Shown: in pieces, positions 17,196 through 27,455 of the stretch
Position numbering within the stretch: the stretch's first letter is position 1
Layout: every line of letters begins with the position of its first letter
Assembly: GCA_963795665.1 (NCBI GenBank)
Contig: CAWCIP010000014.1
Span: forward strand, 1-64,000
Source: DASUPK01 sp963795665
GTDB taxonomy: Bacteria; Actinomycetota; Thermoleophilia; Solirubrobacterales; 70-9
DNA length: 64,000 bases
Reading direction: 5' to 3'
Program-made: the position numbers and the translations under genes
Notes under the pieces: model-generated
Database searches by the model: none
Told to the model about the DNA's origin: nothing
The model's input: only the letters and a program-made list of their open reading frames with translations

Positions 17196-17447
17196 ATGAC
17201 CCTCGATCCCGAACTGCTCGCCATGCTGGTCTGTCCGAAATGCCGCGGTGCGCTCGAAAGGGTGGAGCTGCCGGAAGCGCTGCGATCTGCGCTCGTCGAG
17301 CGCTATCGCGAGCATTTCCGGGATCAGGTGCCGGTGGTCGAGGACGGGCTGCTGTGCCGCGATTCCGCGCTGGTTTACCCGATCGTCTCCGAAATCCCGG
17401 TCATGCTCGTGGACGAAGCCCTGCCGGCTTCGGCGCTCGCCCGCTAG
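17196..17447 (+). CDS. Trm112-like small protein
   Basis: 83 residues. It starts LDPELLAMLVCPKCRGALE, with the Cys13-x2-Cys16 half of a zinc-knuckle, and ends with LVYPIVSEIPVMLVDEA, the typical Trm112 C-terminus. In eukaryotes and archaea Trm112 activates methyltransferases; in bacteria the role of these proteins is unclear. A second Cys at LLCRDS could complete metal binding. It precedes the O-antigen ligase-like gene by 13 bases on the same strand and faces the methyltransferase operon. Confidence 0.82.
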   Translation: MTLDPELLAMLVCPKCRGALERVELPEALRSALVERYREHFRDQVPVVEDGLLCRDSALVYPIVSEIPVMLVDEALPASALAR

Positions 17448-17460
17448 GTCGAGCTGCGAC

Positions 17461-18741
17461 GTGGGGTTTCCTGCCTCCCGGCGAATCGCCTCATGGAGCG
17501 CGGCGACGCGCGAGCGGCTGCGTTTCGGCCTCTATGCATCCCACCTGCTGACGCTCTTCGGCATCGCCCTCTCCAACATCGCGCTCGGAGTGGCGCTGCT
17601 CGCCTATCCGTTTCTCCGCGGCTCGGCGAAGGAGAGTTTCCGCCGCGCCCGACCGCTGCTGATGGCTGCGTTGGTCTATTCCGGCCTACTGGTCGTCGCG
17701 ATCCTCTTTTCACAGGATCCTCCCACCAGCGTCGAGGCTCTGCGCGAGCTGTTCACTCTGGCCGCCCTGCCCCTCGCCCTCGGATCGATCGCCGGCGAGC
17801 GCCGACTGCGTCTGATGTTCGACGCGGCGATCTTCGCCGTGATGCTGGCGGCGCTCGCCGGTTTGGCGCAGTTCTGGATCGGGTTCGGCGACATCGACCG
17901 ACGGATCCGCGGTCCGTTTTCGCATGTCATGACGTTTTCGGGCATCCTGCTGCTGGTCGATCTTGTGCTCGTCGCCCGGCTGCTGTTCCGACCCCCGGCA
18001 GCCACGGCGGGCGATGGCGGCGCTTTCCGGATCCTCGGGCGGCCCTGGCTCGGCTGGATCGCCCTGATTGTCATCAATGTCGCGCTGGTCGGCTCCTTGA
18101 CCCGCAACGCCTGGCTCGGGCTGCTGGTCGCCGGCGGTTGGCTGTTGTGGATGCGACGCCGGCGGCTCGTGCTGTGGGCGCTGCCGGCGGCGATCGCGTT
18201 TGTCGTTCTGGCGCCGGTCCCGGTCCTGGCGCGCGCGATGTCGGTGGTCGATCTCTCGGACGAGTCGAGCTACGACCGGCTGTGCATGCTCGAGGCCGGC
18301 GCCCGCATGGTGGCGGAGCATCCCTTGTTCGGTATCGGGCCCAACATGGTCGAGCGTCTCTATCCGATCTACCGCCACGCCAGCGCCTCGCGGCTGAACG
18401 TTCCCCACCTGCACGACAGCTACGCCCAACTTGCCGCCGAGCGAGGATTGCCGGCGCTGGCGAGCTACCTGGCGCTTCTCGTCGTGGCGCTGAGGCGCGC
18501 TTGGAAAGGTTATCGCTCGGAGGTGCCCGCAGGTCCGGAGTCCGGCCCTGCGACGCCCGGCGGAATATCGCGTGCTGACCTCTGGCTGGGAGTGACGGCG
18601 GCGCTGGTCGCTTTCTCGGTCGCCGGCCTCTTCGAGCACAACTGGGGAGATGTCGAGGTCCAGCGCATCGCCTTGCTGCTGCTCGCAGCCCCCTTTTGTG
18701 TCGAGATCGAGGCACCGGCGGGATCGGAGCGCACCGCATGA
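17461..18741 (+). CDS. O-antigen ligase/polymerase-like membrane protein (Wzy_C)
   Basis: 426 residues from a GTG. About ten to twelve hydrophobic segments are visible. The Wzy_C domain shows SLTRNAWLGLLVAGG and, in the large periplasmic loop, HPLFGIGPNMVERLYP followed by PHLHDSYAQLAAERG, the expected signature of O-antigen ligases. Such proteins move lipid-linked glycans onto lipid A or another acceptor at the periplasmic face. The next gene, prenyl synthase, starts inside its stop codon. Confidence 0.85.
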   Translation: MGFPASRRIASWSAATRERLRFGLYASHLLTLFGIALSNIALGVALLAYPFLRGSAKESFRRARPLLMAALVYSGLLVVAILFSQDPPTSVEALRELFTLAALPLALGSIAGERRLRLMFDAAIFAVMLAALAGLAQFWIGFGDIDRRIRGPFSHVMTFSGILLLVDLVLVARLLFRPPAATAGDGGAFRILGRPWLGWIALIVINVALVGSLTRNAWLGLLVAGGWLLWMRRRRLVLWALPAAIAFVVLAPVPVLARAMSVVDLSDESSYDRLCMLEAGARMVAEHPLFGIGPNMVERLYPIYRHASASRLNVPHLHDSYAQLAAERGLPALASYLALLVVALRRAWKGYRSEVPAGPESGPATPGGISRADLWLGVTAALVAFSVAGLFEHNWGDVEVQRIALLLLAAPFCVEIEAPAGSERTA

Positions 18742-19682
18742 CACCTCCGGCGGGCGGCGCAGCGGGTGGCGACGCCGGGGAGGCCGGCTTCACGCGCCTT
18801 CTCGCCGAGACCCACCCTGCGGTCGATGCCGAACTGGAGCGGCTTTTGCCGGCGCCGACGGTCCCGCCGGGCCGACTGCACGAAGCCATGCGCTATAGCG
18901 TCTTCGCCGGCGGCAAGCGGCTGCGCCCGGCCCTGGTGGTCCTGGCCGGTCGATCGTTCGGGGCCGCGGACTCCGAGCTGCTCTCGGGCGCCGCCGCGAT
19001 CGAGATGGTGCACACCTACAGCCTGATTCACGACGACCTGCCGGCACTCGACGACGACGATCTGCGTCGCGGACAGGCGACGCTGCACCGCCGATTCGAC
19101 GAAGCCACCGCGATCCTCGCCGGCGATGCCCTCTTGACCCTCGGTCTGACGGTGCTCGCTGAGCTCCCCGCCATGCTGCCGGGGGAGCTCCGGGCGCAGG
19201 CCGTCGCCCTGGTCGGGAGGGCCATCGGTTCCGGCGGGATGATCGGCGGTCAGGTCGAGGATCTCGCAGCCGAGGCCTCCTGGCCGGCAGGCGAGGGGGC
19301 CGCCGCGGTGGCTCTCGAGCGAATTCACCGTGGCAAGACCGGAGCGCTGCTCACCGCCAGCCTTCGCCTCGGTGGCGTCTATGCCCAAGTGACACCGGCG
19401 GAAGATCTGATTCTGCGCGACTTAGGCGAATCGATCGGGCTCCTGTTCCAGGTCCGCGATGATATTCTCGACGTCGAAGGGAGCGCATCGAGCCTCGGCA
19501 AGACGCCTGGAAAGGACGCCGCCGCGAGCAAGCTCACCTATCCCGCGCTCTACGGGCTCGATCGGAGCCGCGAGCGTCTGAAGGAACTTGGTCAGGAAGC
19601 GATGGACCGGATTGCCGATTTGCCGGGCGAGCGCGAGATCTGGACGGCACTGATTTCGTTCCTCGATCACCGCCGCTACTGA
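18738..19682 (+). CDS. ispA: Polyprenyl (farnesyl-type) diphosphate synthase
   Basis: 314 residues; the ATG overlaps the preceding stop (ATGA). Trans-prenyltransferase motifs are complete: GGKRLRP (59-65), first Asp-rich motif LIHDDLPALDDDDLRRG (Asp99-Asp100), HRGKTGALL and second Asp-rich motif FQVRDDILD. Length and motif spacing fit IspA, which condenses IPP with DMAPP and GPP to farnesyl diphosphate. It precedes dxs, as in many bacteria, so the two supply isoprenoid precursors together. Confidence 0.9.
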   Translation: MTPPAGGAAGGDAGEAGFTRLLAETHPAVDAELERLLPAPTVPPGRLHEAMRYSVFAGGKRLRPALVVLAGRSFGAADSELLSGAAAIEMVHTYSLIHDDLPALDDDDLRRGQATLHRRFDEATAILAGDALLTLGLTVLAELPAMLPGELRAQAVALVGRAIGSGGMIGGQVEDLAAEASWPAGEGAAAVALERIHRGKTGALLTASLRLGGVYAQVTPAEDLILRDLGESIGLLFQVRDDILDVEGSASSLGKTPGKDAAASKLTYPALYGLDRSRERLKELGQEAMDRIADLPGEREIWTALISFLDHRRY

Positions 19683-19722
19683 CGCCGTCCGACGCCAGGC
19701 GGAGATTTCACGCCGCCCGCTC

Positions 19723-19734
19723 GGAATCGATTCC
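19723..19734. repeat. 12-bp palindrome before dxs
   Basis: GGAATCGATTCC is its own reverse complement and lies 20 bases upstream of the dxs ATG, just before a GGGAGA ribosome-binding site. It could be an operator or may be chance. Confidence 0.3.
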
Positions 19735-19754
19735 AGGCTCAGCCGGGAGATCTC

Positions 19755-21830
19755 ATGAACCTACTCGATCGCGTCTCCAATCCGCACGACCTCCGGCGGC
19801 TCTCCCGTGAGGAGTTGCCGCAGCTCGCCGACGAGCTGCGGGCCGAAATCGTCAGCGCAGTCTCGGAGACCGGTGGCCATTTCTCCTCGAATCTCGGCAG
19901 CGTCGAGCTGACGATCGCGCTGCACTATCTGTTCGACACGCCGCGCGATCTGCTGGTCTGGGATGTCGGGCATCAAACGTATCCACACAAGATCCTCACC
20001 GGGCGCCGTGACCGCATGCCGACGCTGCGGCAGTTCGGAGGGATCTCGGGTTTCTGCCTGCGCGGCGAGTCGGAGTACGACGTGGTCGCCGCGGGACATG
20101 CGTCGACCTCGATCTCGGCCGCGCTCGGTCTGGCGGTGGCGCGCGACCTGCGAAAGGAATCGCATCAGGTCGTGGCGGTGATCGGTGACGGGTCGATGAC
20201 CGCCGGGATGGCGTTCGAGGCGATGAACCAGGCCGGACACCTCGGCACCAAGATGATCGTCATCCTGAACGACAACTCGATGTCGATCTCGCCGTCGGTC
20301 GGCGCGCTGACCAAGTATCTCGAGGCGCTCATGGCCGGGCGCCACTACGCCAAACTCAAGGACGACATCAAGAAGGTGCTGCACAAGATCCCCGGCATCG
20401 GCGATCCGATGGTCGAGGTGGCCAAGGGCCTGGAGGAGGGGTTGCGGCAGGTCTTCACGCCCGGGACTCTGTTCGAGGAGCTCGGCTTCCGCTACGTGGG
20501 TCCGGTGAACGGGCACTCCATTCCCGCCCTGCTCGAAGCTCTCGAGAGCGCCAAAGCGATCGATGGGCCGGTGCTTCTGCACGCCATCACCCAGAAGGGA
20601 AAGGGATACAAGTACGCCGAGGACGAACCGGTCGAGTACCACGGACCTTCGCCCTTCGATCCGATCGCCGGCATCCAAAAGGGAAAGCCGGGCGCGGCGC
20701 CTTCCTATACCTCCGTCTTCGGCAAGACGGTCGTCCGGCTCGCCGAGCACGACCCGCGCATCGTCGCGATCACCGCGTCGATGCCCGATGGCACCGGCTT
20801 GATTCCCTTCGCTGAACAGTTTCCCGAGCGCTTCCTGAACACCGGAATCGCCGAGCAGCATTCGGTGACGCTGGCCGGCGGGCTGGCCCTCGGAGGCATG
20901 CGTCCGGTGGTGGCGATCTACTCGACCTTCCTGCAGCGTGGCTTCGACCAGATCTTCCACGACGTCTGTCTGATGGACCTGCCGGTCGTTTTCGCCCTCG
21001 ATCGCGGCGGCATCGCCGGCAACGACGGTTGGACGCATCACGGACTGTTCGACTACGCCTACTTCCGGATCTTCCCGAATTCGATCGTCATGGCGCCGAA
21101 GGACGAGAACGAGCTCCAGCACATGCTCGCCACGGCGGTCGAGCAGCCGCATCCGACGGCGGTTCGCTATCCGCGCGGCAACGGCGTCGGCGTGGCGCTC
21201 GACGCCGAATTTCGCCAGCTTCCGATCGGCAAGGCGGAGGTGCTGCGACGCGGTCCTCACGGCCTCGTCTGGGCGGTGGGCTCGACGGTTTACCCGGCGC
21301 TCGAAGCGGTCGAGAGGTTGGCCCGGGAAGGCATCGAGCTCACGCTGGTCAATGCGCGCTTCGTCAAGCCGCTGGATCGCGAGCTGCTCGCGCTGCAGAT
21401 CGAACAGGCAAGCCTGGCCGAGGGGGGGGCGCGTCTCGCGACCGTCGAGGAGCACTCCCTGGCGGGTGGCTTCGGCAGCGCGGTCCTGGAGGCGCTGTCG
21501 GAGATGGAGCTCGCGTCGGTCACGACCCTCGCCATCGGTGTCCCCGACAAGTTCGTCCCCCACGGCTCCCAGGAGGTCCTGCGAAAGACGCTCGGACTCG
21601 ACGCCGAGGGGCTCTATTTCCGCTTCCGGAGCTTCTTCGCCAAGTCGGTGGGCGCGCGCGACCGGCCAGGGGCGGCGATCGAGTCTTCATCGGCTCCGGA
21701 AGTCGCCGAGCGCCGAGGGCAGCGCGTCTGCCGGTTCGACCAGACCGAGGGGTATCGCCGGTGCGGCTCGACCAGCTACTGGTTGAACGCGGGCTCTTCT
21801 CCACCCGGGAAAAAGCTCGGCGCGCGGTGA
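19755..21830 (+). CDS. dxs: 1-deoxy-D-xylulose-5-phosphate synthase
   Basis: 691 residues; family members are usually about 620-640. The first domain shows GHQTYPHKILTGR and the thiamine diphosphate motif VIGDGSMTAGMAFEAMNQ; the second shows IAEQHSVTLAGGLALGG and a Tyr-rich stretch. The enzyme joins pyruvate and glyceraldehyde 3-phosphate in the MEP pathway. After the normal end near GLDAEGLYFRF there is a tail of about 60 residues of odd composition that runs 70 bases into tlyA. A missed indel near 21,640 that hides the true stop is a likely reason. Confidence 0.92.
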   Translation: MNLLDRVSNPHDLRRLSREELPQLADELRAEIVSAVSETGGHFSSNLGSVELTIALHYLFDTPRDLLVWDVGHQTYPHKILTGRRDRMPTLRQFGGISGFCLRGESEYDVVAAGHASTSISAALGLAVARDLRKESHQVVAVIGDGSMTAGMAFEAMNQAGHLGTKMIVILNDNSMSISPSVGALTKYLEALMAGRHYAKLKDDIKKVLHKIPGIGDPMVEVAKGLEEGLRQVFTPGTLFEELGFRYVGPVNGHSIPALLEALESAKAIDGPVLLHAITQKGKGYKYAEDEPVEYHGPSPFDPIAGIQKGKPGAAPSYTSVFGKTVVRLAEHDPRIVAITASMPDGTGLIPFAEQFPERFLNTGIAEQHSVTLAGGLALGGMRPVVAIYSTFLQRGFDQIFHDVCLMDLPVVFALDRGGIAGNDGWTHHGLFDYAYFRIFPNSIVMAPKDENELQHMLATAVEQPHPTAVRYPRGNGVGVALDAEFRQLPIGKAEVLRRGPHGLVWAVGSTVYPALEAVERLAREGIELTLVNARFVKPLDRELLALQIEQASLAEGGARLATVEEHSLAGGFGSAVLEALSEMELASVTTLAIGVPDKFVPHGSQEVLRKTLGLDAEGLYFRFRSFFAKSVGARDRPGAAIESSSAPEVAERRGQRVCRFDQTEGYRRCGSTSYWLNAGSSPPGKKLGAR

Positions 21831-22525
21831 TGGCTGGCCAGGTGGAGGCCAACGGTGTGCGGGTCGACAAGCCGGGTAGCCCCATGCGGGAGGATGTCCG
21901 GCTGGCTTTGACCGGGCTCGCAGAGCCGTTCGTTTCGCGCGCCGGTGGCAAGCTTGCCGCCGCGCTCGACCATTTCTCCATCGATCCCGCCGGCTGGCGC
22001 TGCTTCGACGTCGGCGCCTCGACCGGAGGGTTCTCGGATTGCCTCCTGCAGCGTGGCGCCGCGCACATCACCGCTCTCGACGTCGGCTACGGATTGCTCG
22101 ATCTCAAGGTCCGCGACGATCCGCGAGTCGAAGTGCTCGAGCGGATCAACGCGCGCTACCTCGCCGCCGACGCCTTCGACCAGAAGTTCGATCTCATCGT
22201 CGTCGACGTCTCCTTCATCTCGCTGACCAAAGTCGTGCCGGCGCTGCTGCCGCACCTCGCGGCGGGCGGGCTGCTGCTCCCCCTCATCAAGCCGCAGTTC
22301 GAAGTCGGCCGCGAAGGTGTCGGCAAAGGGGGATTGGTGCGCGACGAGGCGCTTCGCCGGTCGACGATCGAGCTTCGCGCCCGCGAGCTGGCCGCCCTGG
22401 GGCTCGAGATGGTGGCGACCTACGACTCACCGGTCGCCGGCGCCGAAGGCAACCGCGAGGCTTTCGCGCTGCTGCGCAATCCGCACCCCGGCGGCACGGC
22501 ACCGGAAGTGGGAGAGCCCGGGTGA
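21761..22525 (+). CDS. tlyA: TlyA-family rRNA 2'-O-methyltransferase
   Basis: 254 residues from a GTG at 21761. An N-terminal S4 RNA-binding domain (LDQLLVERGLFSTREKARR to about residue 60) precedes an FtsJ-like SAM domain with FDVGASTGGFSDCLL, IVVDVSFISLTK and LLPLIKPQFEVG. TlyA proteins methylate ribose in rRNA; some also act as haemolysins. The gene overlaps the end of dxs by 70 bases and is joined to nadK by a GTGA overlap. Confidence 0.9.
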   Translation: MRLDQLLVERGLFSTREKARRAVMAGQVEANGVRVDKPGSPMREDVRLALTGLAEPFVSRAGGKLAAALDHFSIDPAGWRCFDVGASTGGFSDCLLQRGAAHITALDVGYGLLDLKVRDDPRVEVLERINARYLAADAFDQKFDLIVVDVSFISLTKVVPALLPHLAAGGLLLPLIKPQFEVGREGVGKGGLVRDEALRRSTIELRARELAALGLEMVATYDSPVAGAEGNREAFALLRNPHPGGTAPEVGEPG

Positions 22526-23409
22526 TCGAGCCGCGCGGAGCTCGCCGGGTCGGTGTGGTCGCGAAAGCGGCGAGCGCGGATGCCGCGGCCGTTGCACGCG
22601 AGCTGATCGAGTGGCTCTCCCGGCGTCAGCTCGAGGTGCTGGTCGAGCCCGGAACCGCCCGCGAAGCCGGCACGACCGGAGACGGGCCGCTCACAACCGG
22701 CGCGCGTTGCGACCTCGTCGTCGTGCTCGGTGGCGACGGTACGCTGCTCTCCGTGGCGCGCAAGGCGGCTGGCGGCCCGCCGATTCTGGGGGTGAATCTC
22801 GGACGTCTCGGATTCCTCACCGAGGTGGCCCGCGCCGAGCTTTATCCAGCACTGGTCGAGGTTCTCGCCGGCCGCTACGCTCTCGAACCGCGCTCCCTCC
22901 TCGAGGTGGAACAGGTCAAGGCCGACGGCGAGCGCGTCGTCTTTCGCGCCCTGAACGATATGGTGCTGGCGAAGAGTGCGCTATCGCGGATGATCGAACT
23001 GCTGCTCTCCGTCGACGGCCGGCTGGTGGCGCGCTACCGGGCCGACGGACTGGTAGTTTCGACGCCGACCGGTTCGACCGCCTACAACCTCTCGGCCGGT
23101 GGACCGATTCTTCATCCGCTGCTGCCGGTTTCGGTGCTGACCCCGATCTGTCCGCACACGTTGACCCTGCGGCCGCTGGTCGTTCCGGACACCAGCATCA
23201 TCGAAGTCGGAATCGAGGCGCGCGACGACGCTCCGGATTCGCGCGCGGATCGGGTCTACCTCACCATCGACGGGCAGGAGGGCGGCGAGATCGGCTTCGG
23301 TGACCGGGTTCGCGTGACGCGCGCCGCTCAACCGGTCTACCTGGTGCGGACGGGCGAGCGCAGCTCGATATTCGAAGGCCTGCGCAACAAGCTTCACTGG
23401 GGCGAGTAG
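22522..23409 (+). CDS. nadK: NAD kinase
   Basis: 295 residues from a GTG overlapping the tlyA stop. Motifs: LVVVLGGDGTLL (GGDGT at 70-74), LGFLTE, ALNDMVLAK and VSTPTGSTAYNLSAGGPI. It makes NADP from NAD in the cytosol. Order tlyA-nadK is common in bacteria, and ispA-dxs-tlyA-nadK forms one transcription unit here. Confidence 0.93.
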   Translation: MIEPRGARRVGVVAKAASADAAAVARELIEWLSRRQLEVLVEPGTAREAGTTGDGPLTTGARCDLVVVLGGDGTLLSVARKAAGGPPILGVNLGRLGFLTEVARAELYPALVEVLAGRYALEPRSLLEVEQVKADGERVVFRALNDMVLAKSALSRMIELLLSVDGRLVARYRADGLVVSTPTGSTAYNLSAGGPILHPLLPVSVLTPICPHTLTLRPLVVPDTSIIEVGIEARDDAPDSRADRVYLTIDGQEGGEIGFGDRVRVTRAAQPVYLVRTGERSSIFEGLRNKLHWGE

Positions 23410-23415
23410 CGTCGC

Positions 23416-26400
23416 GTGGTGTGGCTGCGCATCCGGCGCTGGGTCGTTCGCCCGTTCTTCTGGACGCTGGCCGCGGTCGCGTTCGTCGTGCTCTGTCTGC
23501 GCGGATTCCTCTCCTCCGACTTCGTGCGTGAGCACCTCGCCTCGCAGCTCGAGCAACAGCTCTCCCAGATTCTCCATCGCACGGTCCTGATCGGGAAAGT
23601 CGACTTCGAGCTGATTCCGTTCGCTCTCAGGATCGAGGATTTCTCGATCGCCGGACCGACAGCGGGAGCTCCGCTCCTGCTCTCGGTCCACCGACTGCGG
23701 GTGGACGCCGATCTCGACGCGCTGAAAGACAACGTCCTGGATCTGCAGACGGTCTCCGCGCAGGGCGTCCGGGTTCATATCGAGCTCTACGCCGATGGGC
23801 AGGACAATCTGCCGAAGTTCGCCTCGGCGGGCGGCGGTAGCCGCTTCACCCTGCGTGTCGGAGGGCTCTTCGTGGAGGACGGCGAGTTCGAGCTCGCGGA
23901 TCAGCGGATGCCGCTGGAGATCTCCGCCAGGGCTCTCTTGTTGCGCCTCTCCGGCATCGGCGGAACGCAACTTCAGGGCACCGTGACAGCGCAAGAGATC
24001 GTCACGACCTTGCCGAAAGCGCTCCCCTGGGCTTCGACATTGACCGCCAAGGCACGCCTGCGCGACGACCGGGTGGAGATACTCCGGGCGCGGGTTCGGG
24101 CGCCGGACTTCGACGCCCGGGTCGCCGGCTTCGTCGGCTGGCGCGGTGGCGCGAACGGCGAGATCCACGGGGTCGTCGACACCGAGGGGCGGTTTCTGGA
24201 CGATCTGGGATACCTGTCGGGCGAGATCGACGGGCCTTTGAGATTCGAGGGCGGGGTCCGATTCGTTCATCGGGAGCTCGAGCTCGACGGCCGACTGACC
24301 TCGCCGGCGGTCGATCTCTTCGGATTTCATCTCGACGACCTGGCCGGCCGCGTGGCGAGCGGTGGTTCGCATGTCTCGTCGCTCGGTCTCGATCTCGAGC
24401 GTGCGAACTTCTCCGGCGGTCCGGTCACCGGCCGCTTCGAGGTCGACTTCGACCACCCCGGTCCGCTGGCGCGTCTGAACCTCCGGGCGGAGGGGCCGCA
24501 TCTGCAGGAAGTGCTGGCGAATCTCCATCTTCCCGCGCCAGCGTTTTCCGCTGCGGTCTTCGGCGACGTCCATTACGAGTTCCCGCTGAACGATGCGCGG
24601 CGCGGAGCGGGCTCGGCCGTGCTCGAGCTTCGCGCGCTGCCAGTCGGGCCCGGCGGCGCGGTTCCGATCGCGGGGACCGCGGTCCTGAACCTGGTCGAAG
24701 GTCGCCTCGGGCTGCAGGACATCGAGCTCGCGTCGTCCGCGCAACGCCTCTCCCTGCGGGGCAACTACGACCTCGTCGGCGAACTGGGTGAGCTCGTGGT
24801 CGAAGTGTCGAGCCGTGACCTCGCTGAGTTGGCACGCGTACAACCGTTCGTGGAGAACACGCCGGCACCGCTCTGGTTACCGGACTCCGGCCACGGCCGG
24901 CTGACTGCCCGCGTCGCCCTGGGCGGCGCCGGAACGGCAGTGGATCTGGACCTCGACCTGATGGACGTGCACGCTCCTGGCGGCTCCGCGGAACATGCTC
25001 GGGGCAGCCTCCGGATAGACCCGACGGCGGTGCGGGATCTCGCCATCGAGCTTCAGCGCGGCAGCGCGACATTGCGGTTGACGGGGCTTCTGCCGCTGTC
25101 CGCGACCCCCTCGGCGGCCGATTCGGCGGCGACGCCGCAGGTTGCGCTCGAGGTCGATTTTCACTCCTGGCCGGCAACCGAGGCGATGCCCTGGTTGCCG
25201 GCACCCTTGCCGCTCGCCGGCGAGGCGACCGGGCGCCTTCACCTCGCCGGCACGATCGCCGAGATGACCGGCGAGCTGCGGGGGGTCGTGGCTCCGGTGA
25301 CAATTGCCGGAATCGACTGCGACCGGCTGACAGTGGGGCTCGACTGGGACCCCGACCGCCTGCGCGTGGAGGAGTTGCGGCTCGAAGCCCCGACGGGGCT
25401 GCTGCAGGCCAGCGGCGAGCTCCGCTTCGCGGGCGACGAGCTGCATTTCGATCTCGCCGCGGAGCGCCTGAACCTCGATGCCGAGCCGTGGCGTGCGCTT
25501 TCCGGAGCCCGACTCAGCGGATCGGCCACGCTCTCGGCGCAACTCACCGGTACGCTCGAGGCGCCGCGTCTCGTTCTCGACGCGGACCTCGCCGATCTCG
25601 AGATCCCCGGCGCGCGAGGCGCCTCCGGAGCCGACTCGACGGCCTCCGCGGGTGGCGCATCGGCTGCGGCCGCTACCTGCCCCCGGAGCCGCGCAGGAAG
25701 ACGCCGGCGGTCCGACGCCGCAGCGCCTGGCCGGCGCGCTGCATGTCGAGCTTGCCGATCGTGACCTGCAGGCGCGGCTGGATCTGCCCGGACTGCTCTC
25801 GATCGCCGGCGGGGGCGCCTTCGTCGCCGGTGAGAGTGGCGACCTGCGGTTTCAGCCTGACCAGCGAGCGACTCGAGCGGATGATCGCCCTCGCCGCGGG
25901 TCGCCAGGTCGACACGCTCGCCGGCCGGCTTGCCGCCGACCTCGAGGTCCGGTTTTCGCCCGGCAGCCCTCTCGCGGTGACGCTGCGGATCCCCGATCTC
26001 GAGCTGGCCTACCAGGGACATCGCCTGCAGCCGATCGAGCCGATCACGCGCGCGATATTCGGCCTCGAAGCTGGTGTTCGACTCGATCTACCTGGGAGAA
26101 CAGGGTTCGGAGGATGAACTCTTCCTGTCCGGGAGACGTCGATCTCGCCCCCGTCGAGCCGGAGCTCGATCTGCGGTTGCAGGCCGAGATCTCGGTCGCT
26201 TGGATCGAGCCGTTCCTCGGCGTCGACCTTTCCGGCATGGTGGACGTTCTGGCGACAGTGAAGGGAACGGTGGCGCAGCCAGAATGGAACGGGCAGGCCG
26301 CCCTGCGGGACGCGCGCTACATTCCGAGCCGTTTTCCGCACAGCTTCGAGCATGTCGATGGGCTCGTCCTGCTCTATCCCGACGCCGTGGTGATGGACCA

Positions 26401-27455
26401 CCTGCACGCCGACCTCGCGGGCGGCACGGTAGAGGCCTCGGGTCGCCTCGATCTCGCGACACCGGACAAGCCGATCGCCTATCGCGCGCAGGTCGCGATG
26501 CGCAGAAACTCGCTGCGCTATCCCGAAGGCTGGCTGCTGCGCGGTGACGGCGATTTCACCCTGCAGTCGACGACGGAGGGCCGCCAACTCTCCGGCTCGG
26601 TGGCGCTCGACCGCGTCTACTATCTTCAAGACATCAATCTCTCCCCGCGTCAGCTCGCCGAACGCGTGTTGTCGCGCACGCGCGTGCAGATCGACGAGGC
26701 CGACGAGTTTCTCGGCACGACCTACCTCAACATCTCGATCTCGCGCCGCACGCGGTTCGGGTCCGCAACAACCTGGCGAAGCTGACCGGCAGCGCCAACC
26801 TCGCGCTGCGCGGCTCGCTGGCCAACCCGGTGCTGTTCGGCGAGGTCGCGACCGATCCGGGAGGGACGATCGACTACAACGGATCGGCCTACATGCTCGA
26901 TCGGGCGATCGTGACCTTCGCCAACCCCGCGCGCATCGAGCCTCTGCTCGACGTCGTGGCGCGAACCAAGATCAACGAGTACCAGGTCACGCTGAGCGTC
27001 CTCGGTTCGCTCGCCCGCCCCACCACGACGCTGGGGTCCGATCCGCCGCTTCCGGACTACGACGTGCTCTCGCTGCTGGCGACCGGAACTCCGAGCGGTC
27101 TTGCCGACCTCTCCGAAACCGCGCAAACCGGGAATGCGCCGGGAATGGCGGCCGAGTCGCTGCTCTACGGCCAGGCGGCGTCGCTGGTGAGCGCGCGGGT
27201 CGGCAAGTTGTTCGGCATCGACCGTCTCGAAGGTCGATCCTCTCGCCGGCGGCGACAGCCTCTCCGCGGCGCGGGTGACGGTCGGCAAGCGGCTGTCGAG
27301 CCGCGTCTATCCTGACCTATTCGGTCGACCCGTCGTCGACCGCCCAGCAAGTGCTGCAGGTGGAGTGGAGGCTGTCCGACGACCTGACCCTGGTGCTCAC
27401 CCAGAACGGCGACGAGTCCTACGCCATCGACACGCGCTGGGAGCGGCGCTTCTGA
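23416..27455 (+). pseudogene. tamB: TamB-like translocation/assembly protein, broken by about seven frameshifts
   Basis: A protein of about 1,345 residues can be followed through changing frames. It has an N-terminal membrane anchor (residues 10-30), a long beta-rich AsmA/TamB body and a C-terminal DUF490 region (TIDYNGSAYMLDRAIVTF, DVVARTKINEYQVTLSV). It ends with TRWERRF. Breaks occur near 25,680, 25,850, 26,073, 26,135, 26,750, 27,230 and 27,312, while residues 1-745 are intact. TamB-type proteins bridge the inner and outer membranes for lipid transport or autotransporter assembly. The next gene is an Omp85 barrel starting inside its stop, the usual TamA/TamB partnership. Confidence 0.85.
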
